NCBI GenBank assembly: GCA_014607495.2
Contig: CP053169.1
Span: 7,006,001 to 7,070,000 of the forward strand
DNA: 64,000 nucleotides
Direction of reading: 5' to 3'
Origin: Carposina sasakii
Taxonomy: Eukaryota; Arthropoda; Insecta; Lepidoptera; Carposinidae
This document shows positions 35,266 to 48,100 of the stretch, one piece after another. The translations under genes and the position numbers were made by a program. Position 1 is the stretch's first letter, and each line of letters opens with the position of its first letter. Under the pieces are notes generated by a model. That model made no database searches. It was not told the DNA's origin and worked only from the letters and a program-made list of their open reading frames with translations.

Positions 35266-36314
35266 TTATCAAATTCTGTAACCATTTCGCTTTAACATAC
35301 CCAGTACACCGTACAAACATAAATGGTGTACAGCGTACACTTAGATGCCTATATTTAGTGTACCTACATAATTTATGGAATTTAGCAAAAACGCCCACGG
35401 CTCCCGCAATTAAGTGTGAACTATATTACGAATCCTCATTATATATGTGCATTCAATTGACTATCAAATCGGCTAATCATACATAACACCTAACAGCACT
35501 TTAACTAATAGACGTTTGCCTTAAAAGTCAATCGCATTGTAGCCTCAGGCTGAATTTACAGAATATACTCTAAATATCTCAAGTACACACAATTAAATTA
35601 AAATGTCGACTAGTTTTTGTATTCCTAATGAAATTACAAATAAATCTTTGATTTAAATACTTCCTACTAATAAACAATGACCTTTTTACTGACGTCATTT
35701 GTCATTATTTATAAGTAGTGCAAATGGATATAACAATCAATTTAGGACAATGACAGGTTCGATCGGCAGTTATAAAAAGAACCTTAAATATGTAGATCAC
35801 CTAATTCCCATATAAATGTGCAAATTGAAAACCTTATCAGTGTTACAAAAGGAACAGAGGGTTAAGCCCGAACCTCTCGATAGTCCGTAACGCTATCGTC
35901 AAACTGTCAAATTACATAGATTTTGCTTGCGAGTCGATAGCGTTACGCCGCGTAAAAAGGTTCGTGCCTACCCCATAGGTATATAAGTGTTATTCTATGA
36001 AACGAAGTCTACGTTCCCACTTAATCAATAATTGCTTTACTAACAAGTGAAGATATTCCAACAAGATAACTACTTGTTAGGTAGGATACATATTATCCGG
36101 TAATCTATGTTAGTTTCATAATAAGGAGAATGTGTTGCACATATCTATATAATTAGGTATATTAAAATAGAGCACGCTTCATAACCTTCAGATTGAAATC
36201 TTAAAATTTGCAAAAATTACGAAGAATTACATACATATTAGCTAGTGCGAATATTATCCATGCGTGAATTTAAGTTAGCAACATCATTGTTGTACAATAA
36301 GATATACCTAATAT

Positions 36315-36398
36315 GTACTAAACTGAAGTGACAAAGGGCTGGTCACATCTGTCGTAGAACAGATAAACAGTAAACGAATTCTCGAATGGAGACCTTTA
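36315..36398 (+). repeat. Short RTE-type LINE fragment
   Basis: AAACTGAAGTGACAAAGGGCT, GGTCACATCTGTCGTAGAAC and GAATTCTCGAATGGAGACC align with the internal 39040-39115 part of the better copy. It is truncated at both ends. Confidence 0.6.
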
Positions 36399-37017
36399 CT
36401 TTCACTGTGTATATCTTCATTTATATGGTATAAATAAATAAAAACATTTTATTATTAAAACATTACTGTTTCATTAACCATATCTAGTTCAAATAAAATT
36501 CGCAGGGCTTCTTTATTGATAAACATAAGGTTTAACCAACTTTAAACTATTAATCTAAAACTTTCGTAATTTATTTCACACAAAATGATTTAAAACCGGT
36601 TGTGTATGAGCAAAACTGTTTTGCACCATTTCGACTGCAAAAGTTCACTTTTTTAGCAACGAAGTATACGAAAAAAAGTCACTAATCAACAGAATTACCA
36701 TATGACTGTAGATCTATTAAAACACACTCATCTATTCCTCATATAAATATAGAACCTATACATATTTTGTCGTACAAAAGACATCAACGTGTTCAATTTC
36801 TGTTACGGCTTACTCGTCTTGGCTGCAGAATTATAATGTAGATTTTTTTAATGGATAAAAAGTAGCCTAACTCCTTTCACAGACTCCAGCTAGACTATCT
36901 CTGTACCAGATTTCATCATAGTATTTCATTCAGGAAGAGGAGACTATAATATTGTGGGATAAGATTCGGAACACGCAATGAGCTAAGATTATAAAATTTA
37001 TTTATTTATTGTATATA

Positions 37018-37318
37018 AGTGGACGCCCGCGACTCCGTCCGCCTGGACTACAGAAAAAACAAAAAGTCGAAATTATCCGGGATAAAAACATTTTCCCGGG
37101 ATAAAAAGTAGTCATTTTATGTTAAGTGGGACCTGTCACAATATAATCCTGAAAACTGCATCGAAATCGGTTTAGCCGTTTCTGAGATTAGCGTGCACAA
37201 ACGCACAGACAAACAGACAAACCGACAAACAGACCAAAATTCCAAAAATCATCGTTTTGGATTCAATTGCGTTGATAAAGGTCTCCTATAATATTTTTTC
37301 TCATATATCTTCCATGTA
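37018..37318 (+). repeat. Dispersed repeat family D, near-complete copy
   Basis: It begins GTGGACGCCCGCGACTCCGT and continues through CCGGGATAAAAAGTAGTC, GTGGGACCTGTCACAATATA and GCGTGCACAAACGCACAGAC to ATATCTTCCATGTACA. It abuts an RTE fragment directly, a chimeric junction. Confidence 0.6.
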
Positions 37319-37621
37319 CAAGACGAAGATCATGTCGAACGTCCATGTGCCGCCCACTCCTGTACTGGTTGGGAGCTCGATGCTTGAAGTTGTTGACGAG
37401 TATGTTTACCTGGGACAGACGGTCAAACTTTAAGGTAAGTCCAACTTTGAGAAGGAGGTAACTCGGCGAATCCAACTCGGCTGGGCAGCGTTCGGGAAAC
37501 TACGAAGCTTATTTGTGTCCAAGATACCCCAGTCCTTAAAGACGAAGGTATTCAAGCAGTGCGTGCTGCCGGTGATGACCTACGGTGCTATGTGCCTCAT
37601 AAAAAAGCTCAGGATCGTACA
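37319..37621 (+). pseudogene. RTE-type LINE reverse transcriptase fragment, middle part
   Basis: The translation includes KTKIMSNVHVPPTPVLVGS, VVDEYVYLGQTVKL, a stop, then RRIQLGWAAFGKLRSLF and LKTKVFKQCVLPVMTYGA. The YLGQ block and the QCVLPVMTYGA block are typical of RTE reverse transcriptases. One nonsense codon and both truncations make it dead. An inverted family A piece follows at 37610-37690. Confidence 0.8.
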
Positions 37622-38300
37622 GTGATCCTGCAGTCCTGGCTACCCTATTTCGGGAACACAGCCGTGTGTGCATATATATAAACATATACGTACCAAAGTA
37701 CATACATATATACTTGCAACAGTGGTTCCGAAATGCACTTCCCTAATTACATATTGAGTATTAAAATTCCAAAAAATCGATAGTATCATCTTATTACTAA
37801 ACAAATAATGAGCGAATTTGCGTGCGTCGCGGACGAGTGCGCCCGGTGTATGCATTGTTGTAATTGGATTAAATAATTAAATAGGTTCGCGAATAATAGA
37901 CAAATTGTTTAAAGAATAGGCAGGTACATAAATTACTTAAAACATTAAGTTAGTTTAAATCATTAGCGAAAAGTAAGTGCCATTGGCTTTTAGACTATTT
38001 GTTTACGAAAGTAGCTCCATATATTTCAAACTAAACCGGATTCAAAAGTAACAAAAAATGTTAATATTTTTTAAATCATAAATATATTGAGTAGATAATA
38101 CCTAACTTATGAGTGTATGAAAATCATTTCACTCACTAATTTATCAGATAACATCATACAAAATAACAATAGCAAAAACAAAAGGTAATCTACGAATCAT
38201 CAAAACTAATAATATAAATGCTAAAGTAAGTTTGAATGTCTGTTTGTTTATTACCTTTTCACATTTTACAAGTATTGACTGATTCTTAAAATTATCGCAG

Positions 38301-38399
38301 TACGGAGAAGAACTTAGCCTACATTCTTTAGTGTACGGAGAAGAACTTAGCCTACATTCTTTAGTGTACGGAGAAGAACTTAGCCTACATTCTGTAGTG
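38301..38399. repeat. 33-bp unit repeated three times
   Basis: TACGGAGAAGAACTTAGCCT plus 13 nt begins at 38301, 38334 and 38367. The three copies differ by one base (CTTTAG to CTGTAG in the last). 33 bp is 11 codons, but no gene frame extends beyond. Confidence 0.9.
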
Positions 38400-38737
38400 T
38401 ACGCGGACGAAGCAACAGCTAGTTTAAATTAAACATCTAGCTCAATCTACAGTTGAATAAAGAGCTTCATGAAATGTTTCTATTCCAGTGTACAAAGGCC
38501 ATTAGGTACAATACATTCAATCTAACAACCATACTGACATTAACAATTAAGTAACTTATTATATTCCTTAGCCCCTGGCTACGCAGAAAGAGAAATCAAA
38601 TATTTTCGATCTAGTAACAACCTTTCTTCTTTATTATGTACTTTTTGATTGCTCAATAGGTATTTCAATTGATTGATTAATTAACTATTTAATACCGCTT
38701 TGATCTAGATCTTGTTTAAATTAAGTACTTAGGTAAC

Positions 38738-38866
38738 CGAACTTGTACATCTCAACTATACCCTCAAAATTGGTCAGAAGTGGCACCATGTGGTTCTATC
38801 GGCCCTTGGTGCTCTGCCTACCCCGTAAGGGATAAAGGCGTGATTATATGTATGTAGGTAACAATA
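38738..38866 (-). repeat. Dispersed repeat family B, inverted copy
   Basis: It is the reverse complement of 17430-17555, with GGTCAGAAGTGGCACC and TAAGGGATAAAGGCGTGATT. Confidence 0.6.
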
Positions 38867-38978
38867 ATGAATGATATGGAGTGAGTAAGAACTACTACTA
38901 ACGCACTTATTCGTCTCTACAAGGTGTTTTTCAGAACAACCGACCGAACTGAAATTAGTTGATGGCATATTATATTTG

Positions 38979-39292
38979 TCCGAAATGAGATTATCCGGCA
39001 GAAGACCAAAGTGACAGACATAGTCTCGAAATGTAGCAGACTGAAGTGGCAGTGGGCCGGTCACATCTGTCGTAGAACCGATGGACGGTGGAGTAAACGG
39101 GTTCTCGAATGGAGACCGCGCCTCGGCAAGCGTAGCGTTGGGCGCCCTCCGGCCAGATGGACCGATGACTTAAAGAGGACGGCTGGTAGTGACTGGATGG
39201 CAAAAACGGGAGATCGAGCCATGTGGCGTACACTGGGGGAGGCCTACGTCCAGCAGTGGACTGAAATAGGCTGACGATGATGATGATGATGA
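38979..39292 (+). pseudogene. RTE-type LINE 3' end with intact final frame and (GAT)n tail
   Basis: From 38979 the frame reads NEIIRQKTKVTDIVSKCSR, KWQWAGHICRRTDGRWSK, GRPPARWTDDLKRTAGSDW and MWRTLGEAYVQQWTEIG before the stop at 39272-39274, followed by GATGATGATGATGAT. It is uninterrupted over about 98 codons, so it is younger than the copy at 25.5 kb. It is still severely 5'-truncated and has no endonuclease or RT core. Confidence 0.8.
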
Positions 39293-39817
39293 TATTATAT
39301 TTAGGAGGTACTAAGAGAAAATTTCCCGAAATTCCCACAGGGACGACAAACGTAATATAGTTACGTTGTAGTCGACTGCGATCACCAGTCCACTATAAAA
39401 TTGCACCATATCTTAGTACCAAATCATTTTTGTGTCCTCAGAAATGAAATTGCGATTCCGTGATTGATTCGATCACTTGCCGCAGCCCGCACGTGGCAGT
39501 GCGTGTTACCCCACAATAAATTACTAAATAACCCCCTTGTCTCGCCGGTGGAATGGTTTCAAGTATACTACGGATACTAGGGCAAGCACGCGGCACATGG
39601 GCGGAGTCCTTTCACTGGCAGCCAAGTCTGGACTGATGGTTGTAATGTTATGTTTGAAGTACATTGCATGTTTAATTAATTACACGCGCAAAAGCGATTG
39701 TGTTTGAAAAGTAAGCTGGAACTTGCTGTTAAATGCTTTATACCTACTGAAAGGAAGCTAATATGTAGAGATGACTGTCATTTTGTATAAGTCGTTCTAT
39801 TCGCTAGGTAAAACGGG

Positions 39818-40075
39818 CCAAAGGTGACCGGGATAAAAAGTAGCCTATATATTAAGTGAGACCTGTCACAATATATTCCTGAAAACTGCATCGAAATCGG
39901 TTCAGCCGTTTCTGAGATTAGCGTGCACAAACGCACAGACAAACCGACAGACAAAAATCAAAAAATCATTGTTTTGGGTACTACTGCGTTGATAAAGGTA
40001 TTCTATAATATTTTTTCTTATATATCTTCCATGTACAGACAGCGATCCATTACATTTTTATTATATGTATAGAAT
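39818..40075 (+). repeat. Dispersed repeat family D copy
   Basis: ACCGGGATAAAAAGTAGCC, GACCTGTCACAATATATTCC and GACAGCGATCCATTACATT. 5'-truncated. No gene is seen in 39300-39810. Confidence 0.6.
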
Positions 40076-40484
40076 AGATATAGATATATAGATAGATTAC
40101 ATACAAAGAAGCAATGTATTTCGAACAAAGATATTCTTCGTGCACTTTTGTTGGAACACAATACCTTTGTACAAGTGAGTCTGTGGTGATTTGTCTCAAT
40201 ATATCATTTGGGCACACTGCATTATTCAGTAGGACCAGCTGATGGCAAACATCAAGTGGTTGAGGTATTTTGGATAAATTTATATTAATAAACAATAATT
40301 AATTAACACATATTTAAGACGCTAGTAATCTTTTGAGTTAACATGTACCTATATACTCATACAATTTGCAAAAAAATCTCTCATTGCTAAGAACGGCAAA
40401 GGTCTTATAAGCATTGTTTTGTTTACACAATTACACATTGTAAAGTGTAGGACCACATACCGATGAAAGCCTTAGACTGGAATC

Positions 40485-40620
40485 CCCAAGAAAAGCGTTC
40501 TAACCAAACCAGGCGTCTGAAGATCATCGCAGAGGCGAAGAAAGCAGGAGAGTTGCAAGACCGAATGCGATGGCGGACAGCTATATAACCTTCTGCCACT
40601 TCTAGGAGATACAGAAATCA
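40485..40620 (+). repeat. Family C relative, possible LINE 3' end
   Basis: CATCGCAGAGGCGAAGAAAG and CGAATGCGATGGCGGACAGC; see family C. From 40620 to 41500 nothing further is recognised. Confidence 0.35.
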
Positions 40621-41518
40621 AGTCACCTGCATTTAGCACCTGGATCAGATCTTCACTGTGTAAGCAAGGATTAAGATATAGAGATGGTCAGACTAGTTAT
40701 TACAAAAGAATTTAAAAATTGATTAAGCTAAACATTGCCTAAATTTAAGAGATATTCCAAACATTTTTCATTTATTCCAGATATTGCACATGCTATAATA
40801 CATTCCTACATAGCCATTACATTTGCGTATTTTTAATTTCTATAAAGTGAAGTGAATGCCGTCAACACTGTCCTGTCTTACTGTCCCTTAAGCAAGTCCA
40901 TTGCAGAATAACTACTCAGACTACTATTTACCAGTTGTGATGCAGTATCGCACTGACTGCACTTTAGCAGCTGCGTTATCACCTGAGGCACAGGTTTTGC
41001 CAACCTTCTCGGATTATTTGAAATAAACATGTTCTTGTGTAAGGCAAGTTGCACTCATTTCGCACTTCCCAATATTGGTTTATATTTAGCACATTTAAAT
41101 ATACCTTGACTATTATAACTGTGCAGGAGCGAAGACACAATATTAGTAGCGACATCAAAGTTTGCTAAGGTTTAAAAGCATTCCCTTTAATAGGAAGCCT
41201 TAATTTAGCGCGTTTGTCAAGTGACGTGATAACGTGGCCCCATCCAGGACCTAACCAAATAAGATAAACAGCAGAGATAGACCATGACAGAGATAAGCAT
41301 TAACTCCAAAAGTTGGATTGTTTCCATTATGGAAATGATAGGTACACTAATAGCAGTGTAAAGCGCTTCTAGTTTTTCAAAGGTAGAAATCCTAGTTTAC
41401 TTTATAAGGCAACTTTTAACTATTTCTTAGGTACAAAAAAAAATAATAGAAGGCACAGTAATAGAGATAAATAAAATGATAGGTTTTAACTTAGTAATAT
41501 ACTAACTAATATTTCTAT

Positions 41519-41735
41519 AGGTCCTGGGTTCGAATCCCGGTAGGTGCAAACATTGATATGATGAATATTGATGTTTGTTTCCGAGTCATGGATGTTTCTA
41601 TACTTGTCTATGTATTTATATACCGTTGCTTAGTACCCACGACACAAGACCTTAGGGATCTTAATGTGGGACTAGGTTAATGTGTTGTGTAGTGTATAAT
41701 AAAATAAATAAAAATAAATAAATAATAAAAAATAT
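41519..41735 (+). mobile_element. SINE-like retroposon, 5'-truncated at the B box
   Basis: It opens with the B box GGGTTCGAATCCCGGTAGG. It continues with GTTTCCGAGTCATGGATG, GACACAAGACCTTAGGGATC and GGGACTAGGTTAATGTG and ends in an (AAAT)n-rich tail. The 3' 80 bp is shared with 161-240. It is of a type common in Lepidoptera. No gene is seen from 41740 to 43120; a weak open frame at 41901-42086 has no support. Confidence 0.65.
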
Positions 41736-43127
41736 TCCAGGCATTAGCTTAGCCAAGATATAAAGTGACCAAATGACTAAACTTTACGATCGCCTTGCCC
41801 ACTGTTATCGCCTTGCATCCGCATATCTGAATTCCAAATAGGCTTACTAAATTGATATTCAATAAATCCTTTCGGAAAACGATTTATATGGCCTCAAACA
41901 TTGACCCAGATTTTGACCTTTCACACCGCACCCAAAACGCTTTGTACCCTATTGTTAGGGACCACTGAACTTAGAAATAAAAGAACACACAAAGTGCTGT
42001 CGCACAGTGGTTCTTTTCCATACAAAACGGCTTGGATATTGGAATTTCTAAATCCGAAATACGTTTTTCAAATAAATATCGGCTAGTCGGAAAAATCTGC
42101 TTCCTACACCTGCACATCAATCAAGCTATTGTTAAAAGTTATATGTTATGCACATTTTATTTTTGGTAGCGCGCAAAATTATTACAACGTTCAAATCTAA
42201 AGAGATGCATTGAAAGTGTGCCGTGAAAGGTGAAAACGTTGTCATTAACGTTATTGCCCCCCGGGCCTATTCCCATGTCATAGAGTCCCGCGCTATTGCG
42301 CCTATAAGGTGTTTAAAAAAAAGTTTATCATCAATTCGTCTGTATTTTTTTACACTCATCTAACAAACTCCTAGGATACGCATAGGTGTGAGTATCTGTA
42401 ACCTAAACTACTTAGGTACATAATATGTAGGTAAAGTTTTTCTTTTGAAGAACGCGCTTATACCTAATTGTACCTACCTAATTAGTAATAGTATTATCAA
42501 GGTATGTTCCTATTTTAGATTGGCCCTTATTATCAACATTCAACAGGTATTATTTTAACAAGTTTTCAGCACTAAGTAATGCGTATTCTCCTAGTTCTAG
42601 TTCAATGTAATGTACCCTATTGTTAGGGCCAATCAAAATACAGAGTAGGTATTGTCGAAATGTCGAAATTGTATGGCCGTTCAATAACATTAGCCGCTTA
42701 TGAAATGTATCGAAGTGGTGCGTGCTATGGCTGAGTTCAATTAGAATATTATTGGCAGTGAGGTAAAGAGGTAGGTAGTAGATATTTAGGTAGCTAGGTA
42801 CCACTTACTGGTATCAGCTATTCGCTGTATCTAGAGATAGGTATATGCATTACCTGACTTCGTTTGGAACATTAATAAATAATGTGAAAATAGATATTGT
42901 AGGTAAGTAAGCTTAGATTTACGCGTAGATTTATAAGTACAGAATCTCCTATAGTACAGCCATAAACATAGAGCATGCAAAAATAGTATATAGAATAACT
43001 CCTGTGCATTGTTTGGAAACTAACATTTTTCGTATGCATTTACACAGACAAATGTCATACACATACCGTCATCGTTCTACAGACCTTACAGACCCTATTT
43101 GATGAAACACCCTCTAGTGCCGAGCCA

Positions 43128-43770
43128 CACTAACGGGAAATGCCGTTGATAACGATAACGATAACGCGTTTACGTTCACTAAACGTTAGTGTGGCCACGA
43201 ATTATCGCGATAATTTACAACGGCATTGACAACGCCGTTTTCCGTTTAGCGATAGCTCGGGTGGCGGTACATCAAAGAGATTAACGCGATAATTAACGCG
43301 TTGAAGCGGCCACACTACGTTGGTCAGTTTGCATCGTTAGCGTGACAAAGTAGCACGTGCGTTACTTTTTGATAATATGGAGTGGAGTAACGAGAAAGTC
43401 TTAAAATTTTGCAAACAGAGCCTTGTTTGTGGGATCAGAAGCACAAAATTACAAAAATCGTGCAACACAAAATGAAGCTTGTCAACGAATACTGCGTTAA
43501 TTACCATTAAAATTAACTATCGAAGAAATTAAAAAACCCTTGTTTGTTATTATAGAACCCATCTTAATAAATATAAAAGAATAATAATAAGCATAGAAAT
43601 ACATAATAAATGTTTTTTTCCTTCCCTTGGTAATAATAAAATACATTCATATAACGGAAATAAACGCCGAATTTATTGCCGAGAATGGGCATTGACGTTG
43701 ACCGTAATTAATAATTAACGCAAAAATTATCGCGATGATGAGCATTGGCGTGTCCGTTAGTGTGGCCGTA
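43128..43770 (+). mobile_element. Decayed DNA transposon with a MADF-like remnant
   Basis: CCACACTAACGGG at 43131 is inverted at the far end as CCGTTAGTGTGG (43756-43767). Subterminal motifs repeat inside: GTTAGTGTGGCC near 43185 and AATTATCGCGAT/TAACGCGATAATTAACGCG several times. From 43378 the plus strand reads MEWSNEKVLKF, then after a frame change QNYKNRATQNEACQRIL, a stop, and LTIEEIKKPL. That is the layout of a MADF (Myb/SANT-like) domain, which PIF/Harbinger elements often encode. It is frameshifted, has a nonsense codon, and has no transposase. Confidence 0.55.
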
Positions 43771-43856
43771 GCATAAGCGATGATTGAATGAAATGAATGA
43801 GTTAATAGAATCTACCGAGCAGTGACAGCCACTTGACTTGACACTGACAGGTCGAA

Positions 43857-44044
43857 AACATTCGTTCGTTTGTTCGGATGGATGACTCATCATGACTGAC
43901 CGACTACAAGGGCGAGAACGAGAAGTCTCCCTCCTCTTTCGTGTCTCCGTCCGGTTATTTATTCTTTGTTTCCATTTTAGAAATAAATACTACTACTTCA
44001 GGAGTACTGAGTTTCTGCTTAAAAACTGCAGAAAATATTTAAAG
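43857..44044 (+). other. Candidate 5' UTR exon of the first large gene
   Basis: Sequence ending ATATTTAAAG followed by GTAAGC at 44045 is a fair donor. It lies 1.1 kb before a strong acceptor at 45128, on the same strand. No initiator or TATA was identified. An alternative is an unspliced promoter, TATAAAGG at 45086-45093, which would start about 20-30 nt before the ATG but would leave the acceptor unused. Confidence 0.2.
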
Positions 44045-45137
44045 GTAAGCTACATACCTATAAACTTGTATATTGAATAAGTACAATACTATGCCAAGGT
44101 TAATTTTGTACCTGCTTTTTACCCGGCACCATCAGAGTAAACAAATATCAAATTTTAACATAAGTTCTAGACTTAATCCACAATATAGGTTCCATATGTG
44201 TTAAAAAATAGCACATAATATAAAAGTGTAAGTACAATCTACCTACATTTATTGTGCAATATCTCGATTCTGCGAAAACTACTTCGATGCGCTGTTTTTT
44301 TGTTTTCGAATGATGTCATATTAGGTTTATTTTTAGATGCATGTTTATATCTAGATTTCTAGGCTATTACCTAGACATGGCCTGTTGCACTAGATTTTAA
44401 AATAATTTAGGAAAACTAAGGTAAAACTACCTAAGTATTGGATAAAAAGTGTAGTGTGTAAAGAGATCTTTGTAGTTGGTAGGTAAAATAACTGAATTAA
44501 GTTCGGTAAGTAAAACGAAGTAATTTTATCATTTGGTGTGTTAAATAAAGTTCCCTCAATATTAAAAACGTAGGTAATTGCCATTTAACCCCAGTAGTAG
44601 CTCCATCTCAACTAACTTTCAATCATTTTGCCCCCTTATAAACCTGAGTAGGTACTTAGGTAAACTTAGTACTTATTTACTTAAATATGTTTACTGGGAA
44701 TTACCTAAGCAATAAGTATTTAGGTACCTGATAGCTTGAAAAGATAATAAGATAAGTGTAACGTAGTAGTAGATAATGTTAATTTAAAAGTAGATAGGTA
44801 GGTATGGTAGGTATTGGCATGAAATTACCACAACAATAATAATCACTTACCTGATAAATGTGAATACATGTGTGTATTTATTACTTGTATTCTCGTCTAT
44901 AATTTCAAAATCAAAATTTTGAGTTAGGGATAGGTGCTTATATATGAGCATGATCTATAACTTCACAGACACATGAAATAGATTAGGGATCATCGTTCGT
45001 TTTTTATTCATAACAATCCCATTCATTTATATTGTGAATGTGACAGACTTAAAAGTACCTAACTAACAACAATCACCCCTTAGACTATAAAGGCAGAATA
45101 TTTTTTTATCACATTCATATTTTTTCAGCACGCGAAG

Positions 45138-48100
45138 ATGGCGCCTCTTGTTTTAGAAGGAGTAACGTTGGGTCAAAAGCAACGTAACTATAATAAATTG
45201 GTTAACGACTCAATTAAAAACCAACCATCTGAACTATCAAGGGTTAATTATAAAGAAAGCGATATAGAAAATCTGCTTAAAATAGACGTAGCTATCTATA
45301 ATAAAGATGTAAATTATATTCTTGATGTTCTAAAATGTGAAGACATGTTATATGTGTCTAGAGTCATAACAAAAGCGACATGGCTTATCACAGATGACCA
45401 ATATGCAAACATTATAAACCCGGAGTATCTCAACGAAACGTTGTTCCCGAAAATGACTAGCAAGGCAAAGAACAAGTTAATGCTGCATATAAGACTTCAT
45501 CTGAGAAACGAGAAACGTGTCGATCAATTTTACAACTATTATAAAGATGACACCGCAACTTGTACTAAATGGCTTCCACACTGCTCAATACAAGTGATTA
45601 AGGACCATATTGAAAACGAAGACAAATACTATTCTATAACGATTCCTATGCTAAAACGCCTATGTCAGCGATCATTTGATATTTTTGAAATATTTGTTAA
45701 AGTTAAAAGAATTTATTCTGGATATCACATTAAAAATGTACTGTTTCTGTTAAATAAATATACTGAACCATTTTTGGATCTATTGAAAAAACATGTAGAA
45801 AAATACGCATATCCGGTTTTTAATGCAAAAGCAACGGAAGTTATAATGACTAAATGTCCCCAGAGGATACTAGATGACTTTGAAACATTCTCTTCAAATA
45901 TTCATATGGAAACATTCGCAAAACATATAAGGAAAGAAGACCTAAAAGATTTTGTTTTAAAACAAATGCGTAATGAAAATACACGACACTTATTTGGTTT
46001 TAATACACTGCAATATTTCGTCAAACGAATGCCTATAGAAGAAAGAGTGAATTTTATTAAAAAAGTTGGAATTGAAAAGCAACTACATACAGAAGAAAGC
46101 GACAAACCAGAAATGTTTCATGAACGTAGTCAATGTGCAATGTCGGACTCTTTTGTGAAGCTTTCTATTGGTGGAAATTGTGCTACTGCCCCTTATTGTT
46201 GGTATCGGTTGGTTCCTTTCGAGGTAGCTTTCCCTGAAATTAAAAAACTCATTCGCATAGAGTCGTCACCAAATGAAAGATATGCAATGATAGCTCTGTT
46301 ACTGTCAGTAGCTGGTAATAATAACAAAAACCTTATCACTCTTCTGGAATATTATTATGACAAACATCTTAATGAACCGTTAAAATTCAAGTCTCGTTTT
46401 GTCAATAATATTTTATGGAAAACTAAGACACACCTTTATAATGAACAAGCCTGGAAAATATTAACTAAAATATTCACCGCAATGGAAGTTTTTAATACCA
46501 ATACAGATCACAGTGTTCAACCTGCAATACAAGCTATAGTCATCTATAAAATTTTACATGATGAAAGTATACCAGAAATAATTGAAAAAAAACTTGATAT
46601 TGCTGATGTTGAAAAGTATAAAACTAAATTAACAGTAGAAGAACAGGCCAAAGTGCTTACATATTTATTTAATTTCTTTATTAATAAAAATAAGTTTAAA
46701 AGCTTTAAAGTGACTAGCCAATCTGACTTAGATAAACACATCGTGCTTATCAAAAGTATCCTGCAATTACTGAAGTCTTGGGATAAAAAAATAAATGATT
46801 ATCCAGTAATAATTGAAAGAGTACAAGCTATTATAAAGATTAATAAAGAAAACAACTGGACAGCTGATATTTATTGTCTGTATAATGTTAAGAAATCATG
46901 GAATAAATGCTTCTTTGAAGAATCCCTTCTCATACATCCTTCTGAAAATGCATGTGTCAATGCTCTAAAACATGACCCAGCATTGTTAAAACGTTTTGAG
47001 AGTGAAGTTGATAAATTACGTCGCAATGATAACGTGTCGTTATTACAGCTTTTAAGAAAACTACGCGTTTACTATCCAACAACGCTAGGAAAGGATTGGT
47101 GTTCGTCATATATTTCTAAACTAAATCAACTAGATGGCCACAAGGCACTTATGCGAGGATTGTTTACTTTATTGCCTCAAAATGAATTGGCAGAATTTCT
47201 TAAAAAATATGCACCTACCGAGACCAAAATAAACTGGACTGAGGCTAATGAACTCGAAATAAGCTTACGTAAGCACATTGCTAAAAACATGTACATAGCT
47301 CGTCCTCAACCAAACCCTGAGCTGATACTACCATATGCCAAAGACGATTTCTTGCAGTACGGTCTTATTTCTCTCTTACCTGTCCTTGAGAACATAAGCC
47401 CAGAAAAAAGTCGCGATATTCTTCCCAAAGTAATGGACGCACCTGTGTCACTGCAAAAACATGGAATTCGATTCACTTTCATAAAACTACCAACAAGTGA
47501 AACTAAAGATATTCTACTATCTATTTGGAAGAATACAAAGAATAGTTCTATAAGGGAAATTGTTTTTAAGCAAACTTTCAATCTTCTATGCCGAGAGAAA
47601 GATCCTCATGTCGCAGAAGACATCTGGACTCTTATGACTATACTTATCGACAATTTAACGGCAGAGGAAAATAAAAACACATACAAATTACTCTCACGGG
47701 CAGAAAAGGTTCCTCCTGTAATTAGAGGACGGTATCTAATGAAAGGCTTTACATTTCTGAAGTCTTTACCGCCAAAAGCTAACTGTGAAGATTTAATTGA
47801 AACTTTGCTTCGTTATATCCCTTCTGTAATGGAATCTCTAGATGCTGATTTTGTGGCAAAAATAATTATTGATACAAAGGAACAATTAAGCAAAAAACCA
47901 CGTTATGACTTAGCAGAAATAACAGCGTCGTACTTGTTATGTGCGAACAACGAACAAGATCTTGTGCATAGATATGAAATATTGATGCCCGCTATTTTAC
48001 AATTTTGTATTCAGAATATTAAAGGCACAGTCAAAGAAAGTCGAAAACTATGTAAACGTAACCTCACGTCGATTATGGAACAATTATGCTCTAAAATAGA

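Noticed and set aside
43892..44080. Open frame MTDRLQGRERE
   Set aside because: Short, and the 3' half has the composition of noncoding DNA; at most part of a 5' UTR exon.
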